Shown here piece by piece: positions 1-6,997 of a stretch of DNA of 47,686 nucleotides. The number at the start of each line of letters is the position of its first letter. Positions within the stretch are counted from its first letter, which is position 1. The DNA lies in assembly GCA_030749725.1 (NCBI GenBank), contig JASMJM010000082.1, forward strand, positions 1-47,686, read 5' to 3'. The notes below the pieces were generated by a model, which ran no database searches, had not been told where the DNA came from, and saw only the letters and a program-made list of their open reading frames with translations. The stretch is from Pseudomonadales bacterium. Lineage in GTDB: Bacteria > Pseudomonadota > Gammaproteobacteria > Pseudomonadales > Azotimanducaceae. Made by a program: the position numbers and the translations under genes.

Positions 1-86
1 ATCTCCTGGCGCAGCGCTTCGTTGATTGCTTCCCGGTAACTGATCTCGCGCTGGGCAACTTCAGTGGTTTCTGTAGTGGTCGTCAT
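1..86 (-). CDS. 2-oxoacid dehydrogenase E1 beta subunit, N-terminal fragment
   Basis: Only the first 28 codons are in the window; the gene runs off the left edge. It starts at ATG 86 and, after a Thr/Glu-rich start, reads YREAINEALRQE, the usual opening of E1 beta (transketolase-like pyrimidine-binding) subunits of pyruvate, acetoin or branched-chain 2-oxoacid dehydrogenases. It lies 43 bp downstream of the E1 alpha gene on the same strand, the normal order for the heterotetrameric E1 component. The substrate cannot be told from this fragment. Confidence 0.85.
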   Translation of the reverse strand, partial: MTTTTETTEVAQREISYREAINEALRQE

Positions 87-129
87 TCTGCTGTCTCCTC
101 AATCCCGCTTCTTGTTTGGGTGTGGTCGG

Positions 130-1095
130 TTAGCTGTAAACGTCAGTGAGCAATTCGGAAGGATCCGGAAAGGGCTCTTCCTTAGCGAAAGCGACGGCTG
201 CCTCGATCTGCCCCTGGATCTCCGCGGTGATCTCATCCGCCGCCTCTGCGGAGAGAATGGAGCGCTCCTCCATTTTTTCCCGCAGTAGCTTCAGCGGATC
301 GCGCTCGCGCCATTTGGCGCGCTCCTCTTCCGGGCGGGGATCTCGTTCGCTGCGTCCGGTGTGGTTGTAGAAACGGTAGGTATCGCATTCCAGCAGGGTC
401 GGTCCCTCACCCGCCCGGGCGCGTTCTATAGCTTCCGCGGCTGCATCGTAGACCGCCAACAGATCCTGACCATCGACGGTAACGCCGAGAATACCGTAAG
501 ACGCGGCGCGGTTCGAAAGACGTGAGATTGCGCCCTGTCCCTCCTGGGAGGTGAACTCCCCATAGTGGTTGTTTTCCACCACGAACACCGCAGGTAGTTT
601 GAACAGCGCCGCGTAATTCAGCGCCTCATGCCAGGTTCCTTCGTTGGTGGAACCATCCCCTGAGAAACAGACGCTGACACCACCCGACCCGTTGTACTGA
701 GCTGCAAACGCTGCACCGATGGCGATCGGCGGTCCCCCGCCAACGATTCCATTGGCACCGAGGATTCCGATGTCGAGATCGGCGATGTGCATCGAGCCAC
801 CTTTACCGCGGCAGTAACCGCTGGCTCTGCCGAGGAGTTCAGCGAACATCAGTCGAACGTCGCCTCCTTTGGCGATGCAGTGGCCATGGCCGCGGTGGTT
901 GCTGGTGATGGTGTCCGACTGCCTAAGTTGCGTACAGATTCCGGCGGCAATCGCTTCCTGTCCAGCATAGAGATGTACGGCCCCTGGAATCTGGGCCTGC
1001 TCCGCCATGCGACCGGCTGCCTCCTCGAACTCCCGGATCGTCACCATGGTCCTGTAGATACTGAGTAACTGCTCGTCGTCCGGATATCTGTTCAT
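130..1095 (-). CDS. Thiamine diphosphate-dependent 2-oxoacid dehydrogenase E1 alpha subunit
   Basis: 321 residues, the normal length for the alpha subunit of the E1 decarboxylase of pyruvate, acetoin or branched-chain 2-oxoacid dehydrogenase complexes. The thiamine diphosphate motif is clear: GDG at residues 146-148 and NN at 175-176. The upstream block NHRGHGHCIAKGG (66-78) and the phosphate-loop-like GRASGYCRGKGGSMH (89-103) are also typical. The protein decarboxylates a 2-oxoacid and passes the acyl group to the lipoyl domain of E2. The ATG at 1095 follows a GAGAGG ribosome site. The E1 beta gene follows 43 bp downstream, so the two form an operon. The short alpha chain and gene order resemble acetoin dehydrogenases, but substrate assignment is only an inference. 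Confidence 0.93.
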   Translation of the reverse strand: MNRYPDDEQLLSIYRTMVTIREFEEAAGRMAEQAQIPGAVHLYAGQEAIAAGICTQLRQSDTITSNHRGHGHCIAKGGDVRLMFAELLGRASGYCRGKGGSMHIADLDIGILGANGIVGGGPPIAIGAAFAAQYNGSGGVSVCFSGDGSTNEGTWHEALNYAALFKLPAVFVVENNHYGEFTSQEGQGAISRLSNRAASYGILGVTVDGQDLLAVYDAAAEAIERARAGEGPTLLECDTYRFYNHTGRSERDPRPEEERAKWRERDPLKLLREKMEERSILSAEAADEITAEIQGQIEAAVAFAKEEPFPDPSELLTDVYS

Positions 1096-1259
1096 ATGTG
1101 CCTCTCATTGGTATGGCGATCGGGGTTCAGGCAGTATATTGGAATCGAACCTGGCTGTCCCCCCCGGGCCGTCCCCCCGGGCCGGGTTGGTCCTTAGCGC
1201 GCTGATACACGAAGCCGGGATGAGTTTCCTGGCGATGCGGGCCTCACACCACAGACCTG

Positions 1260-1607
1260 TCAGATCAACTCGAGCACATTTTCAGGCGGTCTGCCAATGC
1301 GGGCACGATCCCCGGCGATGACGATAGGGCGTTCGATCAGGATCGGATTCTCACTCATGAGGGTTAACCATTCCGATGCATCTCTATCGTCAGTCGCGGA
1401 GATGTTCCGTTCCTTGGCCACCTCTTCGTTGAAGCGGATGAACTGAGTGGGATCCATCTGGAGTTTGCGGGCCAAGTCCGCCAGTTCCTGTAGCGATGGT
1501 GGATTGTCGAGGTAGAGTCTGATTTCCGGTTCCACCCCCCGTTCATTCAGCAACTCGAGTGTCGCCCTGCTCTTGCTGCAATTGGGATTGTGATACATGG
1601 TGATCAA
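1260..1607 (-). CDS. ArsC family reductase (arsenate reductase-like, glutaredoxin-dependent)
   Basis: 115-residue thioredoxin-fold protein of the ArsC/Spx/YffB group. The active-site block YHNPNCSKSR places the catalytic cysteine at residue 10, and the C-terminal ENPILIERPIVI block is the conserved ArsC region. Members reduce arsenate through a cysteine-arsenate adduct resolved by glutathione/glutaredoxin, though many chromosomal copies have unknown targets. No ars operon partners are nearby, so arsenate as substrate is not assured. The start is set by sequence: AGGAG lies 8 nt before TTG 1607, while the first ATG (1598) is 17 nt away. Upstream is a good sigma-70 promoter, so the longer frame starting at 1652 cannot be the gene start. 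Confidence 0.88.
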   Translation of the reverse strand: MITMYHNPNCSKSRATLELLNERGVEPEIRLYLDNPPSLQELADLARKLQMDPTQFIRFNEEVAKERNISATDDRDASEWLTLMSENPILIERPIVIAGDRARIGRPPENVLELI

Positions 1608-1634
1608 CGTGTCAGCTCCTGCAAAAAGTTTCGT

Positions 1635-1662
1635 ATTATATATGCTCACCAACCAAATCCAA
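1635..1662 (-). promoter_or_regulatory. Sigma-70 type promoter of the ArsC-like gene
   Basis: Read on the minus strand, TTGGAT (1662-1657) and a perfect TATAAT (1640-1635) are separated by 16 bp. Transcription would begin near 1628, giving a leader of about 20 nt before the TTG start at 1607. Confidence 0.6.
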
Positions 1663-1804
1663 TGGCAGGCCTACGGCGATACACCCTCGCAGGTCGATGC
1701 CAGGCAAGTGTCTCCCCGTCCAGTGAACCTGGTTCAAGCTGTTTCGAACAAACATTCATAAGACAAGAACTCCGATTCACCCTGTCTTTTGTGAGGGAAA
1801 TCCC

Positions 1805-2740
1805 ATGAAATTCGACAATAGAGTCACGCAGATGCTTGGTGTTGAGATTCCTATTGTTCAAGCGCCTATGGGTTGGATCGCGCGGTCGCGGCTGGCATCT
1901 GCCGTCTCCAATGCGGGCGGAATGGGAATCATCGAAACCTCCTCCGGTGAACTGGATGTCATCAGAGGAGAGATCAAGAAGATGCGGGAACTTACCGAAA
2001 GACCCTTCGGCGTGAACATCGCGCAGGCCTTCGTGCGGGATCCTGACATCGTTCAGTTTGTCATAGATGAAGGCATCAAATTCGTCACTACATCGGCGGG
2101 AAATCCAAACCGTTATACCGAACAGCTGAAAGGCGCCGAACTCACGGTGTTCCACGTCGTACCCTCTTTATCCGCGGCGCTGAAAGCCGTAGACGCAGGA
2201 GTGGACGGGTTGATTGTGGAAGGTGGGGAAGGAGGTGGTTTCAAGAACCCAAAAGAAGTTTCTTCGATGGTGTTACTGCCTTTGGTTCGATCCAAGGTGG
2301 ACGTTCCCATCATTGCAGCCGGTGGATTTGTCGGTGGTGAAACCATGGCGGCCGCCTTTGCATTGGGCGCAGAGGGAATTCAGATGGGCACCCGCATGGT
2401 CTCGGCGGCAGAGTCGCCAATGCACGACAACTGGAAGTCGATGATCGTAAATGCGGCGGAAACGGATACGGTATTACTGAACCGTTTTCAGTCGTCCGCA
2501 CTGCGAGCACTCAGAACCAAAAAGACGACACGTCTGGAGCGGGAGTTTGACAAGAATGCGATGGCGGAATTCGGCAATGCCAAAGACCTCTACTTCGGCG
2601 GCGATATGGAAGCCGCAATCGCCCTAACAGGTCAGGTATGTGGCCGCATAGAAGAAGTCAAAGCCGTTGCAGATATTATCAAAGATACAGCAGACGAGTT
2701 TTTTCAAACCTTGAAGGCCATCCAGGGCAGCTACCTGTAG
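1805..2740 (+). CDS. Nitronate monooxygenase family protein (FMN-binding TIM barrel)
   Basis: 311 residues, full length for the nitronate monooxygenase / 2-nitropropane dioxygenase family, which uses FMN to oxidise alkyl nitronates or, in related proteins, acts as an enoyl-ACP reductase. The N-terminal QAPMGWIARSRLASAVSNAGGMG and the phosphate-binding IIAAGGFVGG plus LGAEGIQMGTRM blocks are typical. The active-site segment reads VEGGEGGG, where many family members carry a GHEAGGH-like sequence, so the usual histidine is missing and the true substrate may differ. Its start, ATG 1805, follows GAGGGAAATCCC. An SRPBCC-domain gene follows 90 bp downstream on the same strand. Confidence 0.87.
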   Translation: MKFDNRVTQMLGVEIPIVQAPMGWIARSRLASAVSNAGGMGIIETSSGELDVIRGEIKKMRELTERPFGVNIAQAFVRDPDIVQFVIDEGIKFVTTSAGNPNRYTEQLKGAELTVFHVVPSLSAALKAVDAGVDGLIVEGGEGGGFKNPKEVSSMVLLPLVRSKVDVPIIAAGGFVGGETMAAAFALGAEGIQMGTRMVSAAESPMHDNWKSMIVNAAETDTVLLNRFQSSALRALRTKKTTRLEREFDKNAMAEFGNAKDLYFGGDMEAAIALTGQVCGRIEEVKAVADIIKDTADEFFQTLKAIQGSYL

Positions 2741-2830
2741 AGGTGCGCACCATAGCCTTGTCGGACACGTTGTGAAGCCTGTTCGATCAACCTGGCGAGA
2801 TGACATTCACAGAAACGGGGGAAATGTCCA

Positions 2831-3346
2831 ATGCAGAAAGCTGAACTCGCCACAGTCGTGGGGCACGGGAAGTACCGTCAGGTGGAAGTCAGACGTCAAG
2901 TTAACGCGCCGATTGAAAACGTATGGCACGCCATCACCATTGCTGACCAGGTACAGAAATGGTGGGCTCCGGGTGTAATCGATGCCAGAGAGGGAGGAAG
3001 CATAAAACTCGGTCGTGACGGTGACGACTGCGACAGCGACGGCCCGGGTTTAGACGGAAAGATCAAAGTGTTCATACCACCTCACATCTTTGTATTTACC
3101 TGGCATGATGACTACGACGACGCCGGCCTGGTGAGGTTCGATCTGGTGCAGGTAGGCAGCAACATAACCCAGGTTACGCTGGTTCAGAACGTCCCCTGCA
3201 AAGATGCAATTGCCGCCGTAGCCGGTTGGCACGAACTTGTCGAACGTCTTGGCAAGTATCTGATCAGCGGTAAGTCAGTCACTGTCCCTGAAAACGACGC
3301 CAGATTTCGAGCGCTGTACTCCATGTATGAAGCGGCCATGGGATAA
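2831..3346 (+). CDS. SRPBCC / START-like domain protein
   Basis: 171 residues with an SRPBCC (polyketide cyclase / AHSA1-like) fold: the opening VEVRRQVNAPIENVWHAITIADQVQKWWAPG is the classic helix-grip start, followed by a strand-rich middle including FVFTWHDD and a C-terminal helix GWHELVERLGKYL. Such proteins bind small hydrophobic ligands; the ligand is unknown here. It is 90 bp after the nitronate monooxygenase-like gene on the same strand and is probably cotranscribed with it. It ends 27 bp before the end of a convergent amidohydrolase gene. Confidence 0.85.
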   Translation: MQKAELATVVGHGKYRQVEVRRQVNAPIENVWHAITIADQVQKWWAPGVIDAREGGSIKLGRDGDDCDSDGPGLDGKIKVFIPPHIFVFTWHDDYDDAGLVRFDLVQVGSNITQVTLVQNVPCKDAIAAVAGWHELVERLGKYLISGKSVTVPENDARFRALYSMYEAAMG

Positions 3347-3373
3347 GCACAGTCACCACCGACGGCTGCTCGC

Positions 3374-4384
3374 TCAGATGCGATAGACTCGACTTGCAGT
3401 TCCCTGGAAAAGCGCATCCTTCTCGTCTGCTGACAGATCTGCAACCATTTTCTTTAAGGCGTTCCAGAGTACGGCGTATGAGATGGAGAGCTTATCCACC
3501 GGGAAGTTGCTTTCGAACATGCAGCGCTCCGGGCCGAAGCACTCGATGGTATGCAGATAGTAACGCTTTTGCGCCTCTACGAGTTCGTCGGACGTCGCTG
3601 GTGTAGCACGGCTGTGCCAGCCGAAGCCGTTGTCCGGCATAGCCAGTCCCCCGATCTTGGCAACCACGTTTTGCGAGCGCGCAATGACTGCAATGTCTTT
3701 TTTCCACTGATCGAAAATCTCCTCCCGTTTACCCTGGTAGGGCCCTACGCCGAGTGGTGTACCAAAGTGGTCCAGGATCATGGTGGTTTCCGGCACCGCC
3801 TGAGCCAGTTCCGCAAAGGAAAGACTCTGATGGTGGTAGTGCCAGGTGTCGTAGCAGAGCCCCAACCGTCCCAGCACCCGCAACCCTTGCCGGAAATCTT
3901 CCCGGTCGTAAAGACCGGCCGGAGCGCGACCGGGAATCATCAGGGCGTCGCTCGCCTCCTCGTGTGCGCCAGAGTGACGAATGCCACGAAACAGGCCCTC
4001 ACCCGCCTCTTCATGGGCGTTCAGCACCTTTTCCACCCCATCCCCCAGGGTCAGGTCCGCGTGGGAGACGATGGCTGCTATGCGGGAGTGTCCCTCGCCA
4101 CCCTGCGCGCTCTCCACTGCAATCCTCGCCACGAATTCGGTCTCCCCAATCGGCCGCAGATGTTCCGGACCGTCCGTGCGGTAGCTGGCAGTACACTCCA
4201 CAAATACCGTTTTTTCGATGTTGTGTCCCGTACCCGTATCTCCCCGCAGATCCTCCAATATGTAGGAGCTTCCCGGTCTCTGCCACAGATGGTGATGCGG
4301 ATCGACTATGGGGCGTTCCGGATCGATAATCTCTTCTGTCACTTGCGCCAGCCATGCCGGGGTGCCGGGGGTTGGGTCGCTCAT
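3374..4384 (-). CDS. Amidohydrolase family 2 TIM-barrel hydrolase
   Basis: 336 residues, full length for the amidohydrolase-2 family (lactonases such as fuconolactonase, and ACMSD-like decarboxylases). The metal-binding start IVDPHHHLWQ (H30-H32) and the C-terminal FESNFPVDK, carrying the metal-linked aspartate, are both present. The middle DHFGTPLG block is also typical of the lactonase-like subgroup. It is cytoplasmic, with no signal peptide. The ATG at 4384 follows GGAGGAGAAC. It lies 86 bp downstream of a secreted amidohydrolase of a different family on the same strand. The substrate is probably a lactone or aromatic acid, but this is inferred from the family only. Confidence 0.9.
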   Translation of the reverse strand: MSDPTPGTPAWLAQVTEEIIDPERPIVDPHHHLWQRPGSSYILEDLRGDTGTGHNIEKTVFVECTASYRTDGPEHLRPIGETEFVARIAVESAQGGEGHSRIAAIVSHADLTLGDGVEKVLNAHEEAGEGLFRGIRHSGAHEEASDALMIPGRAPAGLYDREDFRQGLRVLGRLGLCYDTWHYHHQSLSFAELAQAVPETTMILDHFGTPLGVGPYQGKREEIFDQWKKDIAVIARSQNVVAKIGGLAMPDNGFGWHSRATPATSDELVEAQKRYYLHTIECFGPERCMFESNFPVDKLSISYAVLWNALKKMVADLSADEKDALFQGTASRVYRI

Positions 4385-4470
4385 GTTCTCCTCCAGGGGA
4401 TTTATCCTTAGGTTCGATGGAATTGTGGCTCTCGACTCATTCTGTTAGGGCCCATGCTGCAGCAGAATGA

Positions 4471-5760
4471 CTATTCGGTCGTGTTCCTGTAGATTGCACC
4501 GCCCTTCATCACGAAATTCACCCGCATCATCAGGTTGATATCTGCGCTTGGGTCACCGGGCACGGAAATGATATCGGCCAGCATTCCTGCTGCCACGGTC
4601 CCTACCTGTTTCTCGTTGCCGAGCAATTGCGCGGTGTGCAGGGTTGCTGAGCGCAACGCTTCAAGGGGTGGCATGCCCGCCTCGACCATATAAGCAAATT
4701 CCCGCGCATTGTCGCCGTGGGCCGATACGCCCGTGTCCGTGCCGAACGCGATCTTCACTCCGGATTTGTAAGCACGGGCAAATGTGTCCTGTATCAAAGG
4801 GCCGATGGCTGCTGCTTTGGGACGCACCAACTCGGGGAAGAAACCGTCGATGGCAGACTTTTCCGCAACCCATTTGCCGGCGATGATCGTGGGTACATAC
4901 CAGGTGCCGTGACGTTTCATCAAGCGCATCACCTCGGCGGTCATATAGGTGCCGTGTTCGATCGAGTGAATACCCGCCTCGACGGCGCGTTTCATCCCTT
5001 CCGTGCCATGGGCATGGGCGGCTACGTGCATGCCGTAGTCTCCGGCGGTGGAGATAACAGCGGCTAATTCCGCATCGGTGAACTGGGCGTTCTGACCGCT
5101 CTTGGCCACGCTCAATACGCCGCCGGTCGCGGTGATCTTGATCAGATCGGCACCATCCTTATATCGCTGCCGTACCGCCTGACGCGCCTCGTCAGCACCG
5201 TTGATTACACCGGCCAGGGGTCCCGGATCCCCCATCAGGTCATGCCGCAGTGAATTGGAGGGGTCGGCGTGACCGCCGGTGGTGGCAATCGACTTGGTCG
5301 CCGCAAAGATCCGTGGTCCCGGCACGGAACCGGCATTGACCGCGTTGCGCAGGGCGATGATGGTCTCACGATCACTGCCGAGATCCCGCACGGTCGTGAA
5401 TCCCGCCTGCAGGGTCTTGTCAGCATTGACCACGGAACGGATGGCGTAGTCGGCGCTGTTGAGCGAAAACCGTTCCATATAGGTCTGAGCACTGTACTGC
5501 GATGCCAGATGCACATGCATATCCATCAGTCCCGGCATGCAGGTCGAATCCTTGAGATCTACAATCCTGGCGTTACCGGGCGTAAGCAGACCGTCACCTA
5601 CAGAGCTGATCTTGTCACCCTCGACGATGATGGTTTTCTCGTCCAGCAGGGCGAGGGACTTCACATCCAGCAACTTGCCACACTGCAAAGCTGTTAACTC
5701 GGCGAATACAGAAGGGGTCATCATCGCCAGCAACGCCACTCCTGCAGATAAATTGCGCAT
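4471..5760 (-). CDS. Secreted metal-dependent amidohydrolase (imidazolonepropionase/prolidase-like)
   Basis: 429 residues with a cleavable signal peptide (MRNLSAGVALLAMMTPSVFA, cut before E21). The remainder is an amidohydrolase barrel: MDMHVHL (H82, H84), the bridging lysine in GADLIKITATGG, AAHAHG, SIEHGTY, and FGTDTGVSAHG with the catalytic aspartate. Periplasmic members of this group hydrolyse Xaa-Pro or Xaa-Arg dipeptides, organophosphates or cyclic amides. The start follows GGAGAAGGTGAA. Immediately upstream is a near-perfect 62-63 bp tandem duplication that occupies what should be the promoter region. Confidence 0.9.
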   Translation of the reverse strand: MRNLSAGVALLAMMTPSVFAELTALQCGKLLDVKSLALLDEKTIIVEGDKISSVGDGLLTPGNARIVDLKDSTCMPGLMDMHVHLASQYSAQTYMERFSLNSADYAIRSVVNADKTLQAGFTTVRDLGSDRETIIALRNAVNAGSVPGPRIFAATKSIATTGGHADPSNSLRHDLMGDPGPLAGVINGADEARQAVRQRYKDGADLIKITATGGVLSVAKSGQNAQFTDAELAAVISTAGDYGMHVAAHAHGTEGMKRAVEAGIHSIEHGTYMTAEVMRLMKRHGTWYVPTIIAGKWVAEKSAIDGFFPELVRPKAAAIGPLIQDTFARAYKSGVKIAFGTDTGVSAHGDNAREFAYMVEAGMPPLEALRSATLHTAQLLGNEKQVGTVAAGMLADIISVPGDPSADINLMMRVNFVMKGGAIYRNTTE

Positions 5761-5769
5761 TTCACCTTC

Positions 5770-5896
5770 TCCAATTCAATACTGTTCAGGGTCATACAAG
5801 TGCGATTATGCAGATCAGAATCGCCACGCTATCCAATTCAACACTGTTCAGGGGTCAGACAAGTGCGATTATGCAGATCAGAATCGCCAGGCTATC
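5770..5896. repeat. Tandem duplication of a 62-63 bp unit in an intergenic region
   Basis: Two adjacent copies (5770-5831 and 5832-5896) differ by about four substitutions and one inserted G. They share ACTGTTCAGGG, ACAAGTGCGATTATGCAGAT and CAGAATCGCCA. The block lies between the divergent starts of the secreted amidohydrolase (5760) and the luciferase-like monooxygenase (5979). Confidence 0.9.
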
Positions 5897-5978
5897 ATAA
5901 CAGTATCCAGTGTGGGACAGCACATCCGTCCCACACAGGATCCCGTTGATCGATGGTTCTGTCAGTGGAGGAGAAACC

Positions 5979-6989
5979 ATGAGTCACTCAATGCGCTTCG
6001 GCGTCTGTTACGATTTTCGCAATCCGCCCGACTCCGACATCGCAACGCCAAGCCTTTACGGCGAAGTGCTGGATCAGATCCAGTGGCTGGACCAATTGGG
6101 TTTGGATCTCGTCTGGTTCACCGAGCACCACTTTGTCGATGACGGTTACCTGCCGGCATGGATACCGGTGGCCAGTGCTGCTGCTGCACGAACAAAACGG
6201 GTGCGGTTTTCCTGCGACATCTGCCTGCTGCCTTTCAATAATCCGGTCAGGCTGGCTGAAGATCTGGCAGTGCTGGATAACCTGAGCAACGGTAGGGCTG
6301 AGATCGGTGTCGGCATGGGTTATGCACCGCACGAATTCCGTGGCTTCGGTATGCCGGTCGCGCGCCGCTTGTCCCTAATGGAGGAGGGGCTTGAAGTGCT
6401 GAAGTTATGTTTTGCGGGGGAACGATTCAGCTATGACGGCAAGCGCTACCAGTTCGATGACGTCATCATCACGCCTGGCTATGTGCAGGAGGGTGGGCCG
6501 CCCTTATGGATTGGGGCTATGTCGGCAGCGGGAGCACATCGAGCCGCTCGTTTTGACAGCAATCTGCTGCCTCAAGGCAGCCGTGATCACTCCCTCGATC
6601 CGTGGCTCGACGATCTGAAGTCGTCCGGCAGAGATCCGGCGGATTATCGGATCGGCATTATCAAGGCGGTGCTGGTGACCGACGACAGAGAGGCGGAATG
6701 GCCCAGAGTGAGAGAATCGGAACGCTACCGGATGCAGCTCTACAATCGATTCTTCGCAGAAAGCAAACAGTCCGTTGCGCCAGGCGGACAACCGATCTCC
6801 CAGAGATGGGTCGTTGGAAACGTGGATGAGTGCGTAGCGGAGTTGACCGCCTTCATCACAGAGTTCGGCATCACGGACCTGGTGACCTGGGGTGCACCAC
6901 CGGGATTGACGCCGGAAACTATGAACCGTAGTCTGGAGCGGTTCGCAACGGAGGTGGTGCCAAGACTAAAGGCCGATCTCAGAGCCTAG
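5979..6989 (+). CDS. LLM class flavin-dependent oxidoreductase (luciferase-like monooxygenase)
   Basis: 336 residues with the bacterial luciferase / F420-or-FMN monooxygenase barrel. Diagnostic segments are LDLVWFTEHHFVDDGYLPAW near the N terminus, LLPFNNPVRLAEDLAVLDNLSNGRAEIGVGMGY in the middle and PPLWIGAMSAAGAHRAAR later. The long SLMEEGLEVL helix after the glycine-rich strand is also typical. It probably oxidises a small organic substrate with reduced FMN. The ATG at 5979 is chosen because GGAGGAGA lies just before it; the frame stays open upstream to 5910, but that part has no family similarity and enters the duplicated region. It is convergent with the penicillin acylase gene 8 bp downstream. 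Confidence 0.9.
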   Translation: MSHSMRFGVCYDFRNPPDSDIATPSLYGEVLDQIQWLDQLGLDLVWFTEHHFVDDGYLPAWIPVASAAAARTKRVRFSCDICLLPFNNPVRLAEDLAVLDNLSNGRAEIGVGMGYAPHEFRGFGMPVARRLSLMEEGLEVLKLCFAGERFSYDGKRYQFDDVIITPGYVQEGGPPLWIGAMSAAGAHRAARFDSNLLPQGSRDHSLDPWLDDLKSSGRDPADYRIGIIKAVLVTDDREAEWPRVRESERYRMQLYNRFFAESKQSVAPGGQPISQRWVVGNVDECVAELTAFITEFGITDLVTWGAPPGLTPETMNRSLERFATEVVPRLKADLRA

Positions 6990-6997
6990 CGACCTGG

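Noticed and set aside
1150-1190. A short C/G-rich doubled segment between the E1 alpha and ArsC-like genes
   Set aside because: It is a small duplicated CCCCCCGGGCC run with no clear hairpin plus U-tract, so a terminator was not called.
1646-2155. A 169-codon minus-strand frame opposite the nitronate monooxygenase gene
   Set aside because: Antisense shadow without a ribosome site or domain.
3551-4411. A 286-codon plus-strand frame opposite the amidohydrolase gene
   Set aside because: It is the antisense shadow of a gene with clear metal-binding motifs, and its translation shows no family features.
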